Origin: Alviniconcha marisindica | Lineage: Eukaryota > Mollusca > Gastropoda > Provannidae | NCBI GenBank assembly: GCA_018857735.1 | Contig: JABMCL010002225.1 | Span: forward strand, 1,341,001-1,405,000 | Direction of reading: 5' to 3' | DNA length: 64,000 nt | In this document: piece by piece, positions 56,650 to 64,000 of the stretch | Numbering within the stretch: position 1 is the first letter of the stretch | Layout: each line of letters starts with the position of its first letter | The notes under the pieces: generated by a model | What the model was told of the DNA's origin: nothing | Database searches by the model: none | What the model saw: the letters and a program-made list of their open reading frames with translations, nothing else | Position numbers and translations under genes: made by a program

Positions 56650-57164
56650 GGAGCGTTGTATTGTAATTGTTATGTACCATTTTAAACGTGGGAACGTGCA
56701 CTTTATTCTGATGTAAGTTTTAGTGACAATTATATTTTGTACATTGTGTCAATGTACGTTGTGATTTAGTTGTACGAATCTGTTGATAGACAGGTGCAAG
56801 CCACGCTTCCCACTCTTGTTGTAAATAAAATAAGTCATGTGTGTACATTTTGTTTATACAAGGAAACACAATTGTCAGCCAGACTGATGTTTTTCATGTT
56901 TTAATTAGTTTAGTTATTGTTGAGGAAACTGTATTTGTGCGGGCCAAGGATACACAATTGTCAGCCATTTTGTGGTCCAGAGCGATAGCGTGTGTTCCTT
57001 GCGCAGTTCTCTTATCTATGCGTGCGCGTGAGGATTCTGTGTGCTGAAAACTGTCTGCTGCTGTAAAATAAAACGCTTGCTGCCGTTCCGCCTGCCGTGG
57101 TCTCCATTTCGACTGACTTCGCTGCCTGTGTCCTGTTCTTCTACTACTCCACACCATTACACTA
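56650..57164 (+). mobile_element. Possible solo LTR
   Basis: Ends ACTCCACACCATTACA with an upstream AATAAAACGCTTGCTGCC, resembling an R-U5 end. The 5' limit is not clear and no target duplication was found. ACACAATTGTCAGCCA occurs twice (56875, 56953). Confidence 0.35.
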
Positions 57165-57194
57165 TGAATAAATCAATTAATCGTGCTATGCCGG

Positions 57195-57395
57195 GTAAAT
57201 TCCAAGGGTTGAGACGGTCGGTGATGATATTTGTGACCCAAACTAACTTTTAAAACGGTCCATGAATTTCCGACGGTCTCCTTGGATAATAGTTACCGTA
57301 ATTGGATAGATATGGACCTCATTTAATAAGTGTCATGATATTTGTGACCCAAAATAACTTTAAAAACGCTCCCGGAAATTCCGACAGTCTCATCC
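57195..57395 (+). repeat. Two fragments of foldback element K arm
   Basis: TGATGATATTTGTGACCCAA and GGTCCATGAATTTCCGACGG, then again GTCATGATATTTGTGACCCA and GGAAATTCCGACAGTCTC, match the right arm at 59960-60054. Confidence 0.7.
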
Positions 57396-57845
57396 GTCTA
57401 ACCGGAACCATACGTTTAAATATTCTTCTAAGTACTACCCGTTTGCGCAACATTCCTGGCGTGCCACCGGCCCGGCCTCGGTAGGTTTTAACGGCTTTTC
57501 TTTTCATTCTTATTATTAGAAAATGGTGTCTGAAATATTTCCTTGAGTAGCATCGGATCAATACGCTGAATTTTCTTTGCCCATCATCGCCGAGCATTAC
57601 TGATTAGTACTGAAACGGCAGTTACCGGTATCGTCATCCACGTGAAGTACACATTGCACGATTCAGTGAGATTTATTCAAAGAAAGAAAGAAAAAACAAA
57701 CAAATTAATAATAATCACAAAATCATAAGTCGCCCAACAGATTACTACAATGGCGTATCTCTGGCATAATCTGGTCAGGCCTCTGAGGAGATTGCACGTA
57801 ATCTGCTCAGGCCTCTGAGCAGATTATGTGCCTGAGACAACGCTC
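57395..57845 (+). mobile_element. Interspersed repeat family C, copy 2
   Basis: Aligns with 17640-17995, with longer sequence at its end: CCGGAACCATACGTTTAAAT, TGGTGTCTGAAATATTTCCT, TACACATTGCACGATTC, AAGTCGCCCAACAGATTAC. It ends in a palindrome (57795-57830). A lone end on the opposite strand lies at 56013-56062. Confidence 0.7.
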
Positions 57846-58225
57846 ATCATACTTACCGGCCCCTGGGCATCCATGATCCCATTCAACCAATCACAGCCGC
57901 ACGACAGGTTAGGCCTGTGAGAGAGGCTCGTTACGTGAGGGAGAGGTGTAACAGGCTAATTCGGCCCTTGACCTACCACAAGATGGCTGCCAGAAATTCA
58001 GGAGTCGATAATCATTGATAATTTATTAATTGTAATGCGTGTTTCAGTGGGTGATGGGAGACAAATTGGTGCACGTGTGTGTTTACTTGAGATCGTTCTT
58101 GTTGTTGCTGATCGCTCTAGAGCAGACTCACTGCGCTCTTGTTGCAAGTGATTCTAAAATCTAAGTTCAAGTTCAGTTTTTTGCTTTACGTCCACAGAGA
58201 CCGTGATGTGATTCTAAATGAGTGA

Positions 58226-58248
58226 CTAGGTAGGTAGGTAGGTAGGTA
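58226..58248. repeat. (GTAG)n microsatellite
   Basis: Five to six GTAG units, followed by GTGTTGCTTAATGTCCTCAG, a SINE family 1 tail relative. Confidence 0.85.
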
Positions 58249-58489
58249 GTGTTGCTTAATGTCCTCAGATGTCAATTGACATATTAGGGACAATCGTTTT
58301 TGCTGAGGCCTAGTGGCGAGCAATGATTTAGGAGATAATGTATGATCAAGGGCCGAGGAGATTGGTTTGATAGGTTAGTTCGGTAATTTAGCTCTTTCAT
58401 CGGCACCTACATGTAACTAAACTGGTTACGCGAACTCACAATGTAACTGCCGGTTTTATTAGAAGAATACAAAAATGGAAACGCATTGA

Positions 58490-59098
58490 TGATGTGATCA
58501 CTGACTCGAAGTGTTGTGCTGTTTCGTTATAAATGCACAAAAAAGGCATTTTCTGTCGGACCGAAAGCGACGCATGACGCCCAAATCACGTGACCATATG
58601 CCTACTACGTCACTCTGTTGACCACACGCATACACAATTTACTGAAGAATCTAAGATGGCAACTGCACTGACTCCCCAGACTGACGTAACTTCCGGGAAA
58701 GTCACGTGACTGATGGAGAACCCGAGACTGTAGAGCCTACAGAAAATGAAACCGATTAAAAACCCAATTCAACATTTTTTTTATTTCATTAAATCTGAAA
58801 CTAGTGACTCATTTGTCAATCATTTCGATGGTCGTTTTGCATACTTAAAAACCTTGGACTTTAACAGAGAGAAATCGTCTGGAATAGTGATATTTATTAA
58901 GTTCTTTTGAAACCATTTTTTTGTACAAAATATCTTGCAAAACTTTTTTTGTTTTGTGTGTGCAATTTTGGAGACAATATATACAATATTTGGAAGATCT
59001 GATCTGTCAGCCGTGAAGTTTGAGTGATATACTGTCAAATGCCTTTTTTGTGCATTTATAACGAAACAGCACAACACTTAGAGTCAGTGATCACATCA
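58490..59098. mobile_element. Inverted-repeat element J (62-bp arms)
   Basis: 58490-58551 and 59037-59098 are reverse complements with one mismatch, beginning TGATGTGATCACTGACTC. The interior holds a cluster of promoter-like motifs (58586-58710) and no clear gene. The minus-strand tyrosine-recombinase remnant ends 9 bp outside the right arm, so the arms may be part of that element. Confidence 0.75.
58586..58710. promoter_or_regulatory. Promoter-like motif cluster
   Basis: TCACGTGA (58586), ACGTCA (58607), AAGATGGC (58653), TGACGTAA (58682), ACTTCCGGG (58689) and GTCACGTGAC (58701) lie within 125 bp. These are the core forms of E-box/CLEAR, CRE, YY1 and ETS sites often seen at housekeeping promoters. 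Whether it drives a host transcript or belongs to element J is unknown. Confidence 0.4.
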
Positions 59099-59106
59099 GT
59101 ACTATT

Positions 59107-59290
59107 TTAGTTCAAAATATTGTCTGAAAACACTAAATAAAAACATTTGACAAGAAACCCCTTATTTTGAAGGGATTTGTTGTAAAATCTCTTGAAAGTA
59201 GATACTTTAGACCGGCCTGCTACTTTCAGTATATCCTGAACTGCAACACCCGATTTCAACATTGCTGATGATGATGTGCCCCTAAACCCA
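59107..59290 (-). pseudogene. Tyrosine recombinase C-terminal remnant (DIRS- or Crypton-like)
   Basis: The minus strand reads RGTSSSAMLKSGVAVQDILK, VAGRSKVSTFKRFYNKSL, a stop at 59107. YR-retroelement and Crypton recombinases end with an R..S.SAA...GV....I...AGWS...TF.RFY pattern whose final Tyr is the nucleophile. The Tyr is kept; the usual Trp of AGWS is Arg. Upstream sequence is cut by foldback element K at 59291. Confidence 0.6.
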
Positions 59291-60380
59291 TTCTTAACTG
59301 GGCGAATGTTTGTTCGCCGAACTTCGTTTTGAACTGGCCTTGTAATGAGATGCAAGCTTCGGCCCGAACTTGCGGCAGACACGCAGCAAACAGCAGGATC
59401 GAAAATGTAGTCAAGCCAAGCCAAATTATGAATTTTCATTCATTGTTTCGAGTCGGCCAAGTTGATGATGCCAAGTTGAATTACTTCATTAATTCAACTA
59501 ACGGTAAAATCCAAGGAGACGGTCGGAAATTCTTGGACCGTTTTTAAAGTTATTTTGGGTCACATATACCATCACAATCATTAAATGAGGTCCATATCTA
59601 CTAATTACAGCCAAAATCCGCAACAAAAGGTGAGTTTTTTTCCATATATTTTTGTCTTTGATTGTTTCGAGTCGGCGCATGTTTCCCTTTGACATTTGAC
59701 CTAGTTTTCCTGTAACAACCTGAACGTTTTCTTAGTGTCGATGTTAGCAATGCAATCGTACTCACCACTCAATGTTCACCGGTTGCATTTTTTTTCCATA
59801 CATTTTCCGTGGGTTTTTAATTGCTGTAGCTTGTTGACGAGGCCGCTTACCTAGCAGCACTTCGTCGGCTTCGTTCGCCATTGGCAATCTCTGATTCCGA
59901 CTCGAAACAATGAATGAAAAATATATGAATAAAAATCGCATTTTGTTGTGGATTTTGGCTGTAATCGGTAGATTTGAACCTCATTTAACGATTGTGATGA
60001 TACATGTGAACCACAATAACTTTAAAAACGGTCCAGGAATTTCCGACAGTCTCCCAACTAACTACTATTTCATTCTGTGTCCCCGAGACAAGGCTGCGCC
60101 TCTCACAAGTCAACAAATAAACAAATTCCCTCCGAAGCGATACCGTCATCCATTTTTTTTATTTCTTCCTCATCCATAGGAAAGCTCTGCTCTCAGCCAA
60201 TCGGAGGCAATGTTCGTCAAATAGAGCGAATTTTCCTAGAACATGTTGGCGAAGCTTTTTGGACCCTGACAAATGCTCCCAACTAGGTTCGCGAAGAACG
60301 GTTCGCCCAGTTAAGACCAAACTAGGTTCGCTGAATACTTCCAGCTGGGTTCGCCAACAAATATTCACCCAATTAAGAAC
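59291..60380. mobile_element. Foldback DNA element K with nested inverted repeats
   Basis: The outer ends 59291-59322 (TTCTTAACTGGGCGAATG..) and 60349-60380 are reverse complements. Inner arms of about 160 bp (59515-59675 and 59897-60054) are also reverse complements with scattered differences. A further copy of the end motif (GGTTCGCCCAGTTAAGACC) lies at 60299. No transposase was seen. Confidence 0.75.
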
Positions 60381-62324
60381 AGCTTAAAACTGTGGGGTGC
60401 GAAACTGGTAATTCCTACATGTATGAAGACAGTATTCAGCCACCTCGCGATGGTCTTTTTGTGCAGTGCGATCTAAGACTATTCACAAAGTCTTGTCTTC
60501 TGCATAGTATGCTAACTGCAGAGGTTGTGGGTGAAAACCACGTCTGGATGGTTTTCTTCTTTCAGTGATTTGAATTGTAGACCCATCATCATTCAAGTTG
60601 ATCAAATTAAATTAACTGGGCACAAATTAACAACAAGGCAGACAACTGAAACGTTCAATCCATCAATGAAAGTTTTCACCATAGTGTTTGAAATAATGCA
60701 TAAACTTTGTATATATATCCCAAGTTTCATTGTATCTTGGTTGCGGTGTACTCAGTTCAAAGTAAGTAATTTGGTGTTTTACGCCCAGTCAACCATTACG
60801 GTTATTTCAGGGCGTTACAGATTTTCTCGATACAGAACTGTTAAAAATAGGTACATGTTAAAAAATATATAAAAAATAAAATTAAAATTAAATAAAAAGG
60901 TTGACTACTGTACAACTTTCTTGATTTGTGTGCCATCTAGTTTCGTTGGCAAAATTTACACATACCACAGAAGCGAACATTCTGAAATAAATAATGAAAC
61001 ATTATTTACTTGTATATCTCTTGAGCCTTTACTTTTTGTCCTTTGTCCGTTTCATCACTTGATCTAATATTTTATCGTGGACTGTGTGCTTACCTGGGTC
61101 TGATCGGTTTGAATCTAAAAAAAGACCCACCCGAAACAGCCTATCGAGCGAACGGAGTGCATAAAAAGCGCTTACAAAACATAATTCCACGAAAAAATAA
61201 ATTTTAATATGTGAAACTACCGTTCGAACAGGCATGACTAAGTACCAAAAGGTGTGTCTGCAAAGGGTGACTTGGTTGTGCTGAGAATAAAAGATGTTTA
61301 CTATTTTTGTCTTGAGTGTGGGTTGAATGTGTGTGAAAATGAAGGGGGATATATTTGAAATGATCGCAGGACTAATTTTGAAGCGGTTTCGGAAATATCT
61401 CTAATAAAGTGTGATTTTACTGCTGAAGTTCAACCACGAAAAACGGACAGTGGCACAGACAGTCTCTGTCGGCATCGTTCGGATAAAGAAAACAAGGAAA
61501 AGTGATATTTATCATATCTATTATTTTAGCGAAAGATTGTTTTTGTTTCATTCATTAGGCAGACTCACTAAATGATGCTTTTGTAAAAAGAGTATCAAAC
61601 ATTATTTGATCGCAATTTGTCGCAATACGAAACGCAAACTTCCAACAACAGATTGAAAAAACTCTGACCCTTGACAAGAGCGGGAGTGACGTCATACGCA
61701 CATCAGACTCGCGGTGAAGCAGCTTTAAAAAGATTCAACCAAACAAGTTTTGTTGTATTAAAAACAATTGCTGCTACTCAAATTTTGTCGCAATATATGA
61801 CGTCCGATTATCTAACAATTTGTGAGCGAAAACCAAAATATTACACTTGTCAACAAACACGAAGGCACCGCGTGACGCTTTCGGGTCACATTTGATTTGA
61901 ATGGCATCGAAGGAATCGTCTGCTGCGCACATCGAAAGGTACGTCGCAATTATTGTCGTGAGGCTGACGTCTGCTTGCACAGTGCAGACATTTGTGAAAT
62001 ATGACAGTTGCCATCGCAACATTGCATAGCGTTTGGTTTATCCAGATCGACTTGTGAAATTGGGGGAGGCTAGTAATAACCATAAAAAAAATTAAGAGGA
62101 TTCAGACGGTCGGACGTCAGGGTTACCCCAATGACATTTGACACCTTTTTGTTTACGTTTTGTAAGGGCATTTATTTTGCTTGTTTGGTTTTAGTTTAGG
62201 TTTTCTACTTTTCATTTTATTGAATTATTCATTGTATTTTATGCTTGTGGATAGGATTTTTTGTTGATGATGTTTCTCATTTGGTTGTTATTGTCTTGTT
62301 ATGTCATGGTTGATGGTACCAGGT
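60381..62324. other. Gene-poor stretch with a candidate first exon
   Basis: A perfect TGACGTCA lies at 61687-61694. ATG at 61901 opens MASKESSAAHIE and runs to donor AG|GTACGT at 61938. GTAATTTGGTGTTTTACGCC near 60764 matches, inverted, 1640-1665. Nothing else was recognised. Confidence 0.4.
61901..61938 (+). CDS. Candidate first coding exon of a gene continuing beyond the window
   Basis: Twelve codons from ATG to a strong donor (AAAG|GTACGT), 207 bp after a full CRE palindrome. The -3 base is T, a weak start context. No downstream exon was found. Confidence 0.2.
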
Positions 62325-63011
62325 CACAACTTTGTCTCATGGGACTCGAAGGGGCCTTAAGGCAGTGTTCTTGGCCCAGAATTGTTTGTCCTATATATCA
62401 GTGACCTGCAATAACAGCCTACCTCCAGACTGAGATTGTTTGAAGATGACACCATGTATCAGCACCCCATCTCCACAGCTGAAGATCAAGCAATACTCCA
62501 AAATGATCTAAACAATTTCTGTATGAGTAATGAGAAGGCAGATGGAACAAGTGCTTCTACCCGGACAGATGTGACGTCCGAAGTGTCACTAAAAGCAAGA
62601 GGAAATACTACCACGTTCTGCATGGCCAGATGCTCAAGTCAGTCAACAGTACTCTCTACTTGGGTATTACACTGACTTCAGACCACCTGGGAGACACATC
62701 AACATCACCAACAAGGCAAGCAGGACCCTGGGTTCTGGGAAGAACCCTGAAGATCGGCAGTTGTTTACACCAGTCCTGGAATATGTAAGCTCTATCTGGG
62801 ACCCAAACAACATCAAGCTGATCGACCGCCTAGAGTCTGTACAGCAAAAGGCAGCATGGTGGACACTGCAGAGACGCTGCAGGACATCCAGTGTCAACAA
62901 CATGCTGGCAACGCTGGGCTGACTGTATCTCCAATACAGGCGCAGGAAAGCGAGACTGGTGAACTTTTATTAGTTCCTGGTCACCAAGGCTCCATAGCCA
63001 CTGACACCAAG
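62325..63011 (+). mobile_element. Jockey-type LINE remnant, RT C-terminal region
   Basis: Frames in turn show FEDDTMYQHP (a decayed FADD region, 62436), VNSTLYLGITLTSD (62642), a block of SRTLG...LKIGS type, WDPNNIKLIDRLESVQQKAA (62798) and a RRRKARL-type end. These blocks are standard after the RT domain of Jockey/CR1-like elements. There are many frame breaks. It is interrupted by the TIR transposon at 63012. Confidence 0.7.
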
Positions 63012-63964
63012 TGGCCTTAACTATCAATCGGGACTACGGTAGGCCCTGACTTTAGAGTCCGAGACTTTGAGTTAGTTCGTATACATGGACGCGGACAATG
63101 GTCGAGACAACAGTCTCAGACTTCGCGCTGATCAGAAAGTGGTCATCACACGCGTCATCGCTTGTGCTAACTTTAGACGGGGCAATCCCATCTGGGCATG
63201 CGCACCAACACGCTTCGTTCACTTCCCTGCGACGTATTTCGCACGCGCAAACATCGGTAAACATAAACATTAGGTGAAGGCATGCCTAGCAGGCCCCGAT
63301 TCTGGATGTGATTCGCTATGTTTTACTTCTGCAACACCCAGGCGATCTCGACGAGGTCATTATTCGTAAAAACGCTCTCGACATCTTCTGACGATGGAGT
63401 ATTCTTCTTGACATTTACTGAATCGAGTAACCGTAGCATCATCTGCTGCGTCGGCCATTTTGAACTTGTCAGAAAGGCGAGTGGACGCTGTGCAGATGAA
63501 TTGAAATAACAAGAAAATCAATCAAGTGAGAATGTAAGACGTCAAGCAAACTTGCTCTCATAATAATTTGCAAACATTAACTCGTACGATCACATTAATC
63601 AGTCATTATGAATGTGTCGCTCGGCGAGTGCGACCAAAATGAAAGAGCTTTGGCCGACGAACATACTCATTTGACGAAGTAAACGAAAGAAAAGAAAAGA
63701 AAATTAGAAAGAGAGAGAAACCGCTCGATTCACACGTAAAGACGCAACAACAGCAAAAAACTAACAAAAACAACAAGAAAAACCAACTTTCCAAGCATAA
63801 CAAGGCTAAAAGCAATCATAGTCCTGGGCCTACGACCAGCGAAATCGCTAGCCTAAATATCGGCTGTTTATGCCCGAGGTTCGGCCCGGACTTTGGTGTA
63901 GTCCCGGTCCATGGTTACCATTTTGGGGCCATTGTTCTTTAGGCCCGATTCATAGTTAAGGCCC
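63012..63964. mobile_element. Non-autonomous TIR DNA transposon, copy 2
   Basis: Same element as 36385-37456, same orientation: left end TGGCCTTAACTATCAATCGG, right end GATTCATAGTTAAGGCCC followed by CAG. It lacks about 120 bp relative to copy 1. The left flank (AAG) no longer matches the right flank (CAG). It sits inside the LINE remnant. Confidence 0.8.
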
Positions 63965-64000
63965 CAGGTTACTGTCCCAGTGTCACAAGAACCCAGGTAG

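Overview
This is a repeat-rich, AT-rich metazoan (animal) nuclear window with spliced genes, long introns and many degenerate transposons. The gene content and the repeat repertoire (tRNA-derived SINEs, CR1/L2/Rex1-type and Jockey-type LINE remnants, Ty3/gypsy remnants, a dispersed repeat with 'AAACTTGGTATGGTGGTACATCATCATAA'-like blocks) suggest a marine mollusc, probably a gastropod. That assignment is an inference from memory of molluscan repeats and was not tested.

Region 1-41,000 (plus strand): the 3' part of a CEP290 orthologue (centrosomal/ciliary transition-zone coiled-coil protein). Nine consecutive exons with good splice sites and compatible phases encode about 389 C-terminal residues, ending at 40942 and followed by AATAAA at 40958. 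The introns (about 1.0 to 10 kb) are packed with repeats: a 5'-truncated LINE (7405-10030), SINEs, a perfectly periodic 79-bp satellite of 23 units (about 19561-21372), an LTR-like element carrying a fragment of an ISWI chromatin remodeller (23944-25485), a DNA transposon with microsatellite arms (25985-27100), a minus-strand CR1-like LINE (27290-29300), a 1.07-kb TIR transposon (36385-37456) and a minus-strand Ty3/gypsy integrase remnant (38320-38880).

Region 41,000-46,000 is intergenic: simple repeats, poly-C tracts, a small hairpin at 44114-44171 and two SINEs on the minus strand.

Region 46,200-50,500 (plus strand): a second gene, not recognised. Its last exon is a 2.1-kb open frame (best start 48351, stop 50479) that encodes about 708 S/T-rich, probably disordered residues. 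Two short candidate upstream exons are visible. A broken Ty3/gypsy integrase begins about 120 bp after its stop codon.

Region 50,600-64,000 is dense accessory repeat DNA: a duplicated 0.6-0.9 kb block, (GA)n arrays, several long inverted repeats (55461/55801; 58490/59037; 59291/60349 with inner arms 59515/59897), a tyrosine-recombinase C-terminal remnant on the minus strand, a promoter-like motif cluster inside one inverted-repeat element, a Jockey-type LINE remnant, and a second copy of the 36385 TIR transposon at the window end. No bacterial-type system, CRISPR array, rRNA gene or credible functional tRNA gene was seen.
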